Assembly: GCA_020630975.1 (NCBI GenBank)
Contig: JAHDID010000024.1
Location: forward strand, 1-64,000
Direction: 5' to 3'
DNA: 64,000 nucleotides
Source: Verrucomicrobiota bacterium
Lineage (GTDB): Bacteria; Verrucomicrobiota; Verrucomicrobiia; Verrucomicrobiales; DEV007
Each line of letters opens with the position of its first letter. Position 1 is the stretch's first letter. A model generated the notes under the pieces. It made no database searches. It saw only the letters and a program-made list of their open reading frames with translations, and was not told the DNA's origin. Positions 7,265 through 21,400 of the stretch are shown here, piece after piece. The position numbers were made by a program, and so were the translations under genes.

Positions 7265-9037
7265 TTAAATTTTGTTAATTAAACCATTATTCTTCAGTCT
7301 TTTCTGAGCGATGAGCAGGGGTAGAAAGGTGGTGACTACAGTGAGAACTAGGCTCAAACCAATGAATGCTAGGGTCTTTGGGGCTTGAAACCAGTCTTCG
7401 CTGACGGTGTTGTGGTAGAAAATCTCGGATCTCGCGGCTACTAGGGTGAAGATCAAAGATATGATGAACAGGAAGCTGAGCACTAGGCACAAGGTGCCGC
7501 CAAAGCCGCTGACGATCTTTGCGGTGTTGTCTTCGTGGAGGTTGGGGAAGATGACGCCCAGGCCTACGGATAAGCCATTGAGGCCCAATGATAGCTGAAG
7601 CATGGCCAAGCCGAAGAAGACACTGTCTGGAGTGGTGAACTTGAGGCTATGGCTGGATAAAAAGACGATGGTCAGCATCGCGACACTGGTCATGATGGCG
7701 CTGGTGATGAATTTCTGTACCACGATGGCCTCTAGGCGGATCGGGCTCATGGCCAGGATCCAAAATTTCTGACCTTCCAGGCTGAATTGAGGAAAAATAA
7801 AGCGGGTGGTGAGAGTGGATAGGGCTAGAGCTGCGACTGCTAGATTGAGAAAAGCGACGAGATAGAGGTCGCGAGCATCGTCGAGCTGCTCGTGCATATG
7901 ATCGAGGCTGGCTGAGTAGATGGCGAGCAGACCAAAAATGAGGGTGAACTGCACCCACTGCGCTGGCTCTCGGACAAAGGTGAGCAGGTCCTTTCTGGCT
8001 ACCGCGCCCATGGGGCGACCGAGTAGTTTTGGGAACCAGGCAAAGCTGAGTTTGGTAGACTCAGAGGCTGGTCTGTGGCCCGGAGACTTTAGGCGAGAAT
8101 TGGCGGAGATGGCATTGCTCTGCAGCGAGCGATTCCACGATGGGTAGAACCAGAGTCTGGCCATACCTGTGAGCAGCAGAGGTAGGGCTAGAGAGTAGCT
8201 GAGCAGTAGGCAGGGCTGCAGTAGTGCTAGGCGCGTGTTTCCATAGGGGTAGCTCCACTCGATGATGGTGGTTGATAGCCAAGTGCTGGGCAGCAGTGGG
8301 TGGGTGGCTATGGCGGTGTGGCCTAGCACGCTTTGAAAAGCCATGGCTGCACTGTAGCCGCCGTGTTCCTCGATGGAGTGTTTCTCGCTGATCGCTGTCC
8401 AAAACATGTAGGCCACTAGCGCACCGGCGAGGATGCCAGCGATCACTCCGAATTGGCGACGATTGAGAAAGCGGCCGACTATAATCAGGCCGATGGTGCC
8501 GACCGAAGCGCAAATGGTCAAAAATGGGACCATGATCAACGCGGATTTGAGATAGAACAGTGGCGACACATCTCGCTGCTCGGCGAATGAGAAAAGCAAA
8601 GGGGTGATGATGACCAGTAAACCCCAACTCGAGAACAGTGCTGACTCGACGCATTTCCATAAAAAGAGGACTCTGTGAGAGATGGGCAGAGACAGCAGCC
8701 ATGGTAGATCCCGACCTCGGTAGATAGAAATGTAGGCGGTGATCGCCGTCGAGAAGGTCAGCATGATCATGAAGCCGAAGAAAACCACATGGATCAAGCG
8801 GTCGACAATCAGGGAGCCGGCTGCAGGGAGATCGCCAATAAAGGTGAAACCTTTGTTCAGCAGAAAATAGGCTGAAAAAGCGTAGATAACCAGAAAGCCG
8901 ATTACGGTAAAGGACTTCAGCCGATCATGCTCCAGCGCGTAACGGAGTTTGGAGCTTTGGACCTTGAGATGGGCACGCAGAAGAATCGCAAACTGGCTAA
9001 AGGCGTTGAGCTGGGAGGATTCGCTAGAGGCTGGCAT
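7265..9037 (-). CDS. ABC-2-type transporter permease-like membrane protein
   Basis: A large polytopic membrane protein of 590 residues from ATG 9037; a TTG at 9076 would add 13. After a short cytoplasmic N-terminus there are many hydrophobic segments: an early cluster with SFTVIGFLVIYAFSAYFLL, a group around LIHVVFFGFMIMLTFSTAI, and a C-terminal half with SLGLNGLSVGLGVIFPNL and a final helix pair. The phrase FSTAITAYISIYRGRDLPWLLSLPIS is typical of ABC-2-type exporter permeases, where the loop precedes a specific LLSLPI(S/T) motif. No ATPase gene lies beside it in the window, so its partner must be elsewhere. First gene of the probable operon that continues to the K+-channel homologue. Substrate unknown. 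Confidence 0.8.
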   Translation of the reverse strand: MPASSESSQLNAFSQFAILLRAHLKVQSSKLRYALEHDRLKSFTVIGFLVIYAFSAYFLLNKGFTFIGDLPAAGSLIVDRLIHVVFFGFMIMLTFSTAITAYISIYRGRDLPWLLSLPISHRVLFLWKCVESALFSSWGLLVIITPLLFSFAEQRDVSPLFYLKSALIMVPFLTICASVGTIGLIIVGRFLNRRQFGVIAGILAGALVAYMFWTAISEKHSIEEHGGYSAAMAFQSVLGHTAIATHPLLPSTWLSTTIIEWSYPYGNTRLALLQPCLLLSYSLALPLLLTGMARLWFYPSWNRSLQSNAISANSRLKSPGHRPASESTKLSFAWFPKLLGRPMGAVARKDLLTFVREPAQWVQFTLIFGLLAIYSASLDHMHEQLDDARDLYLVAFLNLAVAALALSTLTTRFIFPQFSLEGQKFWILAMSPIRLEAIVVQKFITSAIMTSVAMLTIVFLSSHSLKFTTPDSVFFGLAMLQLSLGLNGLSVGLGVIFPNLHEDNTAKIVSGFGGTLCLVLSFLFIISLIFTLVAARSEIFYHNTVSEDWFQAPKTLAFIGLSLVLTVVTTFLPLLIAQKRLKNNGLINKI

Positions 9038-9479
9038 CGTGTGGTGAACTGTAACTGACAGCAGCAGTTTGATCAATGCTATCGACGCTGACTACTGGTG
9101 GTAGAAATAAAGTTAGGAAACGCCGGTTATTAAGTTTACCAAACAAAAATTGCTGGTATTTCCTGAAATATTATTTTCATAAATAAACCGAAAAACAATA
9201 ATGACTCAGTCCTTAAATTGTAGGATGGGTTATGGCGCGGTTGCGCTATTGTGGAACCAAAACAGAGCGGGGGTGACGGTATAATGGGGGCTGAGAGTGA
9301 TGAATAATGGGGCTTTGGATTTATGTCGCAATCTGCATTTATCTTGAGTGGAACGGCCTATTCTGCAACCGTCTGTCACCGTTTTGCATCTGGCGAAAAG
9401 GAAGTACGACAGTGCTTACTTCAAAGCTTTGATTATTAAGTAGTCTTAAATTTTCTCCGAAATCGATTTTTCCCTTTAG
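9038..9479. promoter_or_regulatory. Divergent, AT-rich intergenic region upstream of giant gene 1
   Basis: About 440 bp between the minus-strand permease and the first giant gene. The part around 9110-9220 is clearly AT-rich. A perfect -10 hexamer TATAAT lies at 9280-9285, but I find no good -35 at the right distance. Closer to the giant gene there is an inverted repeat GAAGTA (9401-9406) / TACTTC (9417-9422), directly followed by a perfect 12-bp palindrome TCAAAGCTTTGA (9421-9432), 48 bp before the start codon. These could be regulator sites. No gene of convincing quality is present. Confidence 0.45.
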
Positions 9480-12400
9480 ATGATCCCAAAATCCGAGACC
9501 GAACAAAGTCGCAACTGGTTCTTTCAGCGCTGCAGATTTCATGCCAATGCGAAGCGCAATCAGCGAGGTAGAAAGAAGCGGGGAAGAAAGTCTTCTAGAC
9601 CTCTTTTTGCCGAAATCTTGGAGCCTCGGGTTTTGTTCTCGGGTTCACCAGTGCCAGAGGTGGCGGTCGATGCGACACAGCCGGTGCGTAGCGAACTGAT
9701 CACTCCGGTAGATGGCGAGGGCACAGGCACACGCCAAGGGCCGAATCTGAATGGATCGAATGCTAACGCTGGAGCGGGTGAGGCGAATGAGGAGATGCTG
9801 GAGGAGCACTTCACCTTCACTGTGGAGTTTGAGAATGCAGCCACAGGAGGCGGCAACACAGGCTATGGCCCATACATCGATGTGGTGGTGAGCGAGGCGG
9901 TGGAGATCGATGCGCCGGCTCGTGAAATGGGTGAGAGCACGGATATCGAGCTGCTGGTCAGCGATACGCGAGCCATCGCGCTGACCAACACTCAAGTCAT
10001 CGGTAAAGTCTACAATGCTGAGGATCTCGCGATCGCCGATGAAGCGGTTCAGCAGCTGACCGACCCAGGCTATTCCTCTGCGTGGCGTGCCTACGGCACC
10101 GATAATGTGTGGGTTAGGCCGAGTCTTTCCTTCGCAGGGGCAGCAGCAGCAGGGCCCACAGCATCGTCGCCGGGAGGCAATCCGGTTTTCAATCAGCATC
10201 CTCTGCTAGCGGGGCATCCGTCTGGCCGACTGGATGCGAATGATTATCAGGCAGGGGATAAGTTTTATGTCGCCCGCTTGCCGGTGGGTTCTATGACTGA
10301 GGGGCAATCGCCACTGAACATTCGGTTCACAGGGCGATTGGACCAAGATCCCCATGGGGATTCGACTTACGGGGCTAAAGAGGGGCAGGCAATCGACATT
10401 CGTGCGCGTGGCGGATTCTACCTGGGTTCCGATCCAGAGGATAATCCAGATGAGGATGCGCCGATCGCCCACCTGGAGAACCATGGGAACCCGCCTGCTA
10501 ATAACAACCTGTTCGTCAGCGACGAGATCATTCCGCGAGTGGTCGAAGTGGTCAAGCGTGGCCCAGACGACACGGCGCTGGGGCCTAGCGATGTGATGAA
10601 CTTCCAGATCGAGGTCGACATCGCGGCGGGTCAGACCGTGGATGACCTGGTGCTTGAGGAGATCATTCCGGCTGGATTGGTGTATGTGCCCAACTCGCTG
10701 CAGATCAGTTTTGAGTACATGGAGGGGATACCCACCGTAGACAACGTGGTACAGCCGACTGGTGATGGTACGCTGAGGATTGAATTTGGTGAACTGACTG
10801 CAGGTTCAAACTTCGATCCTATCACCAACGACTACCTGCAGGAGCAGGAGGAGGATTTGTTTTGGAACACAGCAGGTGGACCGGACTTCCGTGGGGATAA
10901 TGTGCGCCATGCGAATATTTACATCACCTATCAGGCGTATGCTGGTGATCCTAGTGTGTTGGGTGGTGCCACCATAGGGAATCCCAATTACAACGAGACC
11001 ACAAATCGCTTGGCAGTCGATCTGACGACAGATGCCTCGGTGACGGGAAACTTCACTGATGCAGAGGGCAACGTGGTCGTCGTGTCTGATGATGATACTG
11101 GATCGGGAGTTAACAATAACCAGCGTGTCGACTCGGATTCTTGGACCGAGGACGTGTCAGGTCTAATCGGCCGCAAAGTCTTGACTGCTCGCTATGATAA
11201 TGGCGGTAACTTGGTGTCGGCAGGCCCCAACACGCGAAACTCTATACCCGGCGACATCATCGAGTATACGCTGGAGATGAGCGCTTCTGATTTCTTGTCT
11301 TTTGATCAGCTCAATTTTCAAGATTATCTGGATGATGGACTGGCTTATTACGAGAACACCAGTCTCAACGTCGGTGACTCCGTCACTTCGACGACTACGT
11401 TCCAGTCGTACTGGGCGCTTTACCAGGATGGCGTGGATGTCGTAGGTGCGACTCGCGCCGGATTTGGTAGTGAATTGACCTTTGAGGATGTTAGTACTTG
11501 GGAAGTATTTACCTCGCCACATATCGAAGCCAATGTGGCGATCGGTAATAACTACGTGAATAACATTCACGAGCCAGCTAACTTTGGTAAGGACCTGCTG
11601 ACATGGAACCTTTCCACTGAGGCTTTGATCGAGGATGGTGCGACATCGACTGCTACCATCGCCAGTGGTTTGGCACAGATAGCTCTGGCGAATGCGGATA
11701 GTCTTTTGGTCGATCTCACACCAGAGCGTACCACAGCGATTTTTGATGAGACCGTGACCGTCAGCCCTGTGGTAACCAACCTATCGTTTGAGGTAACTCT
11801 AACTGATGGGGCTGTTTTGACAGTGGTACCAGACCCAAGCAATGCGCAGAATCTCTTGGTCGTTCAAAATGTGACTAATGGTGATCCCCTAGTCACAGCC
11901 TACACCGTGGCATGGACGGCAGGAAATGCTCCGGACTTCTCAGCGGATAGTGTAACCGGTGAGTTTCAAGTGTTTGCCGATGGAGTGGCGATCGATGTGA
12001 CGGCTGCTGAGGCGACGTATGATCGGATTCATCGTTTTGGTGCGTTGGTCGATCGCGATGTCGATGGCGATGGCACTGTGAGTGCGGAGGAATCCACACT
12101 CGTCGGTGGTGGTGCATCGCTAGATCGGAATAACGATGGTCTTGCCGATGGTTTTGATACCGACTCGGATGGTGAGCTAGATGTGCAAACTCACTTGTCT
12201 GGAAATATCGATGGGGGCTTTCGCTTTGATTATGATGCACCAGCAGATTTTGTGGTCGATGCACAGACTCATGGAGTCGATCCTATTTCCTCGGATGGTC
12301 GCACGCTGAATCGCGATATTGATCCTTCGGACAAGCTTTTCATCCGGTTCTTTGCTCGTGTGGAGGGCTCGCAGGTCAACGAGAGTGGCACTGGTGATGA

Positions 12401-15400
12401 TGACGTGAATCTACGTGACAGTCTGTATAACAACAGCATCGCTGAAGGTGTGCAAGTGATCGGTGGCGAGACGATTGGCACCGATTTTATCCCAACCGAC
12501 AACGATGAGTTGGTGCGCGATGCTGATCAATGGCATTTCGAGGTAGAGGGCGGACAGTTCCGTAAATTCACTGTAGCCGTTAACGGTGAGAGTATCCTAG
12601 ACGCAGACCCTAATGATGGAGTAACCGATCAGTTTGATAACGTGACTGGCGACTTCGGCGCTGATGGAAATGTGGATAACCCTGTGCTCAAAATTGGTGA
12701 TACCATCACCTATCGTCTGCGGGCTGAGTTGCCGCTGGCTCAGGCCGAGAATTTGTTTATCGAAGACTTTCTGCCGCTACCGGTTTTTGATGTGTCGACA
12801 GACTATCCGAATGGGGCGGTACAAATGGTTACGGGGTCCTCTGCAGCGCAGTACGCTGGAGATGATGCTACAGGCATACCTGGAGTGGGGCAGTCTGTGC
12901 TGGGTAATGCAATTTCCTGGACCTATGGCCCTGATCACAACATACCTGATGATGTGATCCAGGCGAGTAATGGAGATCCAATTCCAGATCTTTTGACCTA
13001 TCAGGGGACGGTGACTGACTCTACCTCTGCGCCACCGTTTTCGGTAACCTTTAATCCGAACTCAAATTCGGTTGTTTGGAATTTTGGTACTATCTCTCAA
13101 GATATTAATTCCGCTAATCCTGGCGCGGTGATTGATATATTGTTTACTGTCGAGCTCAATGCTCAGCAGTTTAGTGATGATTTCGAGCTGAGTAATACGG
13201 CTCGCACTAACTTCACAAACTCAAACGATGAGCAGCGTGGGCCAGGTGCAGATATCACTTCGGTCGATCTGCTGTCTCCGGATCTCAATATTCGCAAGGG
13301 TGTCATCGCAGTGACGCCGGGCACTTCACTGGATGGTCCAGAACTGATTGGTAATGACGACGGTGAGCAGTCTGATCTGGCGTTTTCGGGTCCGGATGCC
13401 GAGTTTGCAGACGCGGATCACTCCCAGACTAATAACACCTTTAATGCACTGACGCTCGGTGCGGGTAATACTGAAACGATCGAGGATGAAGTGCTGGTAG
13501 AGATCGTGAATGGTGCGCTGTCGGCTCATCTAGATCGCTCCAATATTGTTCCGGGCGAGCCGGTAACACTAGAGATCACGCACAACGGTACAGTAGTAAC
13601 ACTCACCGATAACGGTACTGCACCCATCGGTAACTTTACGGTGGGCACTTTCCCAACCGGTGGTGGGAATCAAATCGTAGTCAATAGTGGCACGATCAAC
13701 TACCAGACCGGAGAGATCATCATCGATGCCGATGTGACCTCCGAGTACACTGCAGATTTTGGTGCGGCAAATAACCAACTTAGTGTAACAGGCGCAACTG
13801 TTCTCAACCAGGTCAACAACAACGTCCTGACTTCGGACAATCTGTTTACCGGATCTGGAGTGAGCTCAGCTCGCACTGTGATACCAGGGTCTGTGGAGCT
13901 GACTGTCGAGGATACTGGATTTACTGATTTCCCCACCATCCGTGACACAGATCACAACGGCGATGGTGCTAATGGTGCGCTCTATCTGATTAACTTCGAT
14001 TCTGGTGGTAGTCCGGTTAGCTCGTCTCTGATAGGGCGGATCAACTACGTAACTGGAGACTACAATTTCCGTATCCAGCTGGCCACGATCGATGTGCCTG
14101 TATCGCTTAGTGCAGACTTCGATCATGCTGGCCAAACGGCTTCTACTATCACTGGAACAGCGGTAGACGGGGTGAGTAACTTTAACTCGGGATCTGCCAT
14201 CCTGCCTGGTACGGTGAATATCGATCTGAATGGTTACATCATCGTCGACAATGTCGGCGCGCCTGCTGGTCAATTGTTCCAGCAAGGCGGGGACGGCACG
14301 CCCATCGGTACTATCGACTACCGTACGGGTGCTATCAGTTTCTCAGCAGTCGATAGTGTGCCACTCACCGCTGACTACACAGCCAATTCTGGTCCAGGGA
14401 TCATCACCAGTGAGTATATTCACGGAGTCAATGACTTTACCGGTGAGACACAGTTAGAGAATTTTAGCGACTTCGTGGATTCGAATGTTCGCAATGTGGA
14501 TGCAGGCGATGTTTTGACCTACGGCATTTTCGTCGAGAACGTTGGTGCGGAGCGTGCCTTTGACATCAAGATCGCCGACGAAATTTTGGCGGGCTTGGAC
14601 ACGCTGAATGCGGATCTATCGACATCGCTGACCGGAGCGGATTCAGCGTCGGATCTACTGGCGGCCCTGAACTTGCAGATTTGGCGTGGCGACGGTACCG
14701 CTCTAGCTGAGGGAACGGACTACAATGTCGAGTTCACCCCAGGGACGAACGTGTCTGCTGATATGACGGGCCTGCTGACGGGGACTCAGGCTGTGCCGGG
14801 CACATTGCCCGCTAGCTCTGTGATCATCCCAGGGTCTTATGAGATCATCATCGATGGCGATGTGGGTGGATCGATAGCCCACCAGCTGCGGATATTCGAC
14901 GAGCCGGTTCTCAATGCCACACAGGGATTGGATAATGGTGGCGTAGGACGCTTGCATTATCTGAACCCATCTACGGGCTCGATGCAACAGGTGGGAACGA
15001 TCAATTATGTAACCGGTCAAATCACTTGGAGCAGCGCGATTGTGAATAGCGACGGCACAGATGTGACGGGTAATGCGGCCACCATCAACTATGATGTGGC
15101 GGAACTGTTGAGCGCAAATCGGGGTGGGCCAGTTACTTTTGGTTTGGGTAACACACCGATGGCTGAATCTGAGACGAATGGGGCCTCAAAGTCGTCTTTC
15201 CGTACTGTGGTGGATCAGTCGGAGCTGGTGCCGGGTAGTGTGACGGTTTTGGTCGATTATTTTGGACGAGGCGAGCTAGAATTTCGTGATGATATGCAGG
15301 GCGGATTTACACTGGTATCAGCCCCTGGTATCGCAGCGATCACGAACGTCGATGGATCGATCGATTACGAAAACGGCGAGGTAAACATCTCTTGGGACGA

Positions 15401-18400
15401 TACCTGGGATGGTGCTGTGACCTATAAGGCAGCTAATACCACAGGCGGTACGGCTACCACTCTGCATCTCCAGTTTTCTGATAGCCGTGCGCTGCATAAT
15501 ATCGGTGGTACGGTAACAGCGCCGTCAACTACGTCTACGCCGACAGGCCCATTTGATACGGCAGTCTATGTGCCGACAGGTGGGGCGATCATTCCGGGAT
15601 CGTTCGATCTGGTGATCGCTCAGGAGGCTGGGGTAACAGCGGAAGATAGGCACTATCTGGACGATGGCCGTGGCAATCTGGTAAGGGACGACAATCAGGA
15701 TGGGGCCGTCGGTGCGTCGGAGAATTTTATTGTCGGTGCCATCAATTACTCGACCGGAGAGTTTTCTCTAACTCACCAGAATAGCGATCGAGATAATGGT
15801 ACCGCCGCTATTGGTACGCTGAATTATGAATTAGCGGATACTACGACTCTATCCGATGAGTCGGAAACCGTCTCTCTAGTCGACGGCTCTCTGACAGGGC
15901 ATACTTTGGGCACGCCGGCGGGGCAATTTATCCTTCCTGGCACGGTAAGCATCACCAATCTCGAAGGAGGCACGCCACTACACGAGACGATCACTGATGA
16001 CGGTCTGGGCAACCTAGTGATTATCGACAATCTCGGGCAAGAGGTGCGGGTCGGTACGGTTGATTACTCAACCAGTGATATCGATATCGATTATGCTGAG
16101 TTGCAAGATATCGCGTTGGACTATGCTACGACCAATGCTTTTCGTCTGCACTTCAATAATGCGGCAGGAACGCTCGAGGCAGGACGAACTGCATCGAGTG
16201 AGCTGCCTGACAATGAAAGTGGCTCTAATGTTCTCGTCATCACTTACGATCTGGAGGTTGGCGACGAGTTTAATCCGAATGAAGAGTTCGCTAATACGGC
16301 TGCGATCGATGGCTACTCTGCCACAGCGGGTGGGGCGAACGTGTTGATCGATAACGGTGGTGGCGCAGTGAATCTCGAGCGTCCAACTGATGCGGCGACT
16401 GCCGAGGGGACTGATGCGACTGTGCAGAAGCGCCTGATGTCGACGAATCAGGACCACACGACGTTTACCACCTTCCAGGCGGTTACCATCGAGTTTAATG
16501 ATGGTTCAGGCTTGAATGCCGCTGACTTTACCATCAATAATACGGCCACAGGTTCCTTCGATGCGAATCAGCAAACGAACCTCAATACCATCAATCTGGA
16601 ATCAGCAAATGCGATTGGTGTGGAGGCGTTCAGGCATCGGAACACGTCTCCGACGATTTATCTGGGCGATAATGTTACTATTAACCTGAACGAAAATACT
16701 GGATTCTTCGATAGTACGGATACTACTAGGTATTCCGCGACTTCAGACGCTAGTGATGGGATCACTCAGGAGGGTATCATCTACATCCCGGGTGTGACGG
16801 ATAATCCTGATTTGTCTATCCTACAGATCGGATCGGTCATGGAGAATACGCCATGGGATGGGACGGACCCAGCCTTGGATGGTATCGGCACTTTTGGTCA
16901 GTACCGTGGCTCTGTGGGTCTGACGATTGATCCCGCGTCGGTAACCGACGCTAATTCTAACTCAATCGACCCCGCAGGCCTCGCTGATGATGGCTCAGGG
17001 CTGCGCGAGGCGACTCAGCTGATCGCCGGCACAAACACCGTATCGTCTCCGGCGATCGATGACAATTTTGTTAGTCCTTTCTCGACTGTCTTTACGATTC
17101 CCGACTACCCGACTTATACGTGGGGCGATGGCACTACAGTCGGTGCCTTCATGAATGGCTTCGACATCATTGTCGATCCTGGTGGGCCGAACGAGGCGCA
17201 CTATTCGACTAACTCTCGCGACCCATTGCAGCCTGGTAATGTCGATTTTTCGACCTTGGAGCCAGGTAACCTGCGGAATGATATTTTTGCCAAGGGTGGC
17301 AATCTGCCTTCTGGTATCACACCGGGAACGATAGTAGGCCACCAAGATATCGATCTAGATGGTGAAGCGGATCTAGACGAAGATGGTCAGATTCGATTCC
17401 TAGAGAGCATTAACCCGAATGGGGATAATGTGATACTCACCTATATCTACGGAGTACCGGAGGCGTCGGTTTCTTACTACAATACTGAGCAGCCAGTGGC
17501 ACTGGATTGGGAAACCAATTTCGAATGGACTGTGGTTGGTTCTGGCCGTGATGGTGGTAATACCACTCAGGGTATGTCATTCGTCATTCAGGCTGATCCG
17601 GATGGCGCTAATGCGATTGGTCTGACGAATCCAGCTGAAACTCGGTTCACTGGTGTGTCGAATCACGGTGTCCGCGGAGACAGTGGTTTCAACCTCGAAC
17701 CTCATATTGAGATCAAGTTTGACTACGATTGGAACCGCGACGGTGACGGTAATGTCGGAGAAATCGTGATTGCCCGAGATGGCGCGACGAACGGTAGAAC
17801 TGATCTCCAGCATGTGGAGTTTCCGTTTACCAATCTGATCAATGATAACATAGCTGGTGCACAGGGTGACCATGTTCGAGGTGGTACGGGGGATACTAGT
17901 CTTGACACTACCAACCGCGATACATCGACACCACAGTGGCACCAATTCAATGCCGCGAACTTCGATGCGAATATTCAGTATGACTCGGGCAACGAGACGT
18001 TGACCATCGTTGTTAATGCTTTGGACGATACCGGTACCGTTATTGCTACCTCGGGCCCGATCGTGCAGACAAATTTTAATGTGGTCGATCTATTGGGATC
18101 GGGCTCAGCATTCGTCGGGTTTGGTGCGTCTCCATCGCTAAACAATGGTTCGGCAAACCTGATCACATCGTTTGATTTTACCGGCACCTTCTCGAATGAT
18201 CAGCACCACCAAAATGTGGGCACTCAAGGAGAGGACGTGGCGATCGGTGAAATCGTTGATTTCGCTCTGATCGTGGATGTGCCGGAGGGCACCACAGAGC
18301 ACTTGTCTGTGACCGATATTTTACCAGCCGGTCTCGAGTTGCTCGACGTCGAGATTATCACGACACAGGCGGCTAGTGGCGGCCTGCTGGATGCAGACTT

Positions 18401-21400
18401 TGGCGGCACAATCGATCCGAGCCGATTCACGGTCGATATCGGTACGACGACAACGAATCTGACTCGAGCTCAGGTCCAGACCCAGAATCCTAACGGACCA
18501 GAGGAAATCGTCATCCGCCTAGAGCAACCGATCGTCAATAATCATGACGCTGTCCAAGACTCGACTGGCGATGATGAGACGGATGTGCCGGTTAGCTTCA
18601 ATAACGACAAATTTCTGATTCGGGTAAGCACTCGAGTTCTAAATGGAGTCGATTACGACCCATTGGCGGATGGCGTATTACCAGACACCGTAGGGGCAAC
18701 ACCTACGGAGGTGACCGATGCCGCGAATGGCAACGTCGGCTTGAATACCGATCTGTCGGACAACAGTCACGACCCTACTAATCTGGATGGTCATGACCAT
18801 GCAGACCTGCTGAACGATGTACGGCTTCAGTACCTCGATGGTGACGGTGCCGATCTGGATACGGATGCTGGTGGCACGCAGCCACTGGTGACAGTGGAGG
18901 GGAACTCGGTAGAAATCGATCTCGTCGAGCCACAGCTGAAGATCAATAAAGAGCTGGTCAATACGTCGCGTCCTGGTGGTTCGATCGTACAGGTCGGCGA
19001 GTCGGCTTTCTTCGTAGTCGAGATCGAGCACACGCAGTTGGCCGAGGGTGATGCGGCTCAGAGCACGGCAGATGCGTTCAATGTGAATATTTTCGATAAC
19101 CTGACGGCTGGGAATGGCCTGCTTGGAGCGGCGTTGAGTAATGGCGAGGCTCGCATCGTGAAACTGGAAATCCTCAGTGCTCCAGGCTACATCAACGGCG
19201 GAGACCCCGGTGCTCTATACGATCTGACTGGCCAGTTGCCTGTCGTGAGCAATCCCGATGGTATCTTTACCAGTAATATCGCAGACTACACCAGCGGTGC
19301 AGAGACCGGACGTGGTATGCCTGACGGTAGTGCTTTTGATTTAGCTACCAATATCCAGAACAATATTCTCGATTTCACCCTCGATCGTCTGGATTTAGGA
19401 GATAAGTTTGTGTTTGCCTATGAAATAGCTATCGATAATCCTTCGTTGGTGAATAGTGATCTGGGTGGCGTCGGGACTAATGATGTCGAGAATGAAGCTC
19501 ATATCACCTACTACAGCCTACCGGTCGATGGTAATGGTGATAATGTGATTGACTCTGGGCTGGAAGAGATCCGTGAATACACAGCATCTGACAGCGCATC
19601 GATCCAAGTCGTCGAGAATGATGTGCAGATCAATATCGTAAAAGGTGTGCTCGCGGTAAACTCGGACGGTAATGCTCTGACCGATTTCACCACCGATGCC
19701 ACATCTACTGGTGCTGGTACTGGTACGATTACTAGCGATCCATGGGCTGCAGCGGGAGAGTCTGGTCATGCCACGGGTTTCCCTATCAGCGATGGCACTT
19801 TCTTCAATCCTGGTCCGATCACAATTAACGGCACCATCATAGGCGAGACAAACCCTGCCTTCAATTCGCAGTATCTCGAGGTGAGTGCCGCAGATGGGGC
19901 GACCTTGGCTAATGGTGTCAACCGTGTGCTGCCAGGCTCTGTGACGCTATCGATTCTCACCGATCCAGATGGCGATACCACAGCAGAAGTGAACTACCGT
20001 GTCACGGATCGTTTTGGTGATGGCGATCTCTATTATGAACGCCGTATCGGCACTGATGGTAGTGGTGATCCTATCTGGCGCACGATCGATATCGGTGACG
20101 GCGCTGTAGGTAGTATCGACTACGTCACAGGCGACTATGCTTTCAATATCCCAGAGACTAGTACGGCGAGCTTCCGTTTCAGTGAGTCGCTCCGTGGTGA
20201 TGTCATCCGAGTGGTCTCAGGCACTTCTGGCACGGTGGCGTTGCCACAGCCATTGATCGTGCCGGGGACGTTCGAGGTGTTTGCTGATGGTTTGACGACC
20301 ACCCCTCTTTACACCGAGCCGGCTACGCCAAACGGCACCTTAGTCGATGGCGGCGGCACTCAGGTGGCTTGGATAAATTACGCCAAAGGTGAAGTGACAT
20401 TCCTGTCCGGTGTGCCTTCGGTCCCAGCGGCTACGATATCCTACACCTATTCAGCGACGTCTGAGGTCGCGGCTAATGATGAATTGCCTGATGCGACCAA
20501 TGGCGCAACGACGGGCACGCTTTCATCGGCAAAGCAGTTCACCGTGCCTGGTTCCTACGAGGTGGTGACTGGGGACTTACGTATGATGGATGTCTTTGCG
20601 GATGGTCGTTTGTTTGTCGTCGATTCTTCAAACAACCCCATCCTGTTGGATAGCAGTGGCAATCCGACGACAGATCCGGCTTTGGCCATACCTGTGGGCA
20701 CTATCCCTGGTGTGAGTATCAGCACATCTGGCGTGACCTATCCTGTGGTGGCTTCGGTGAGCTTCGATCTGCCGACGGCTATCGCAAATACTGGCAACAC
20801 GACAGCTTATGATAACTTGATCCGCTCCCAGTCTATCACAGCGGACTATCAAACCTACGAGGCTAGCACTAACCAGAGTCTAACCAGTGAGGTATTGCAC
20901 GCTGGTAGTGGCACGACCACTCAGTGGAATGAGTTTATCGACCGCGACCTGACGGAGGCGAATGGTGGTGTCAATGCAGGCGATATCGTTACTTTCGGTA
21001 TCTTTGTCGAGAACAGTGGCAGGGATTCCGCCTTCGACTTGGTGCTTACCGACGGGTTATTTGATTTTCAGGGCAATGATGTGCTCTTCGACGGAGCGAC
21101 ACTCGGTGATTTGGCCAATGGGACCATTGACGCCAGCGTGGTAGCTAGCGCGATCAATCTACAAGTCTACCGCGGAAATGGCGAGGCGCTCACCTATACG
21201 CTAGACTACGTCGGAGGCGATCTCCAGATCACGATCGACGAGGAGCTGGACGGTGCGAATCCACTGGAGCGTATCTCGGGTGAGAATGTTTTCATGATCA
21301 CTTACGACGTCGAGGTGCAGGATAGCTTTGGCGCAGGTGACTTCATAGGGAATGTCTCTCGCGTGGAATCTTATGCCGCAGCAGACGGTGGTGGAGCGAT

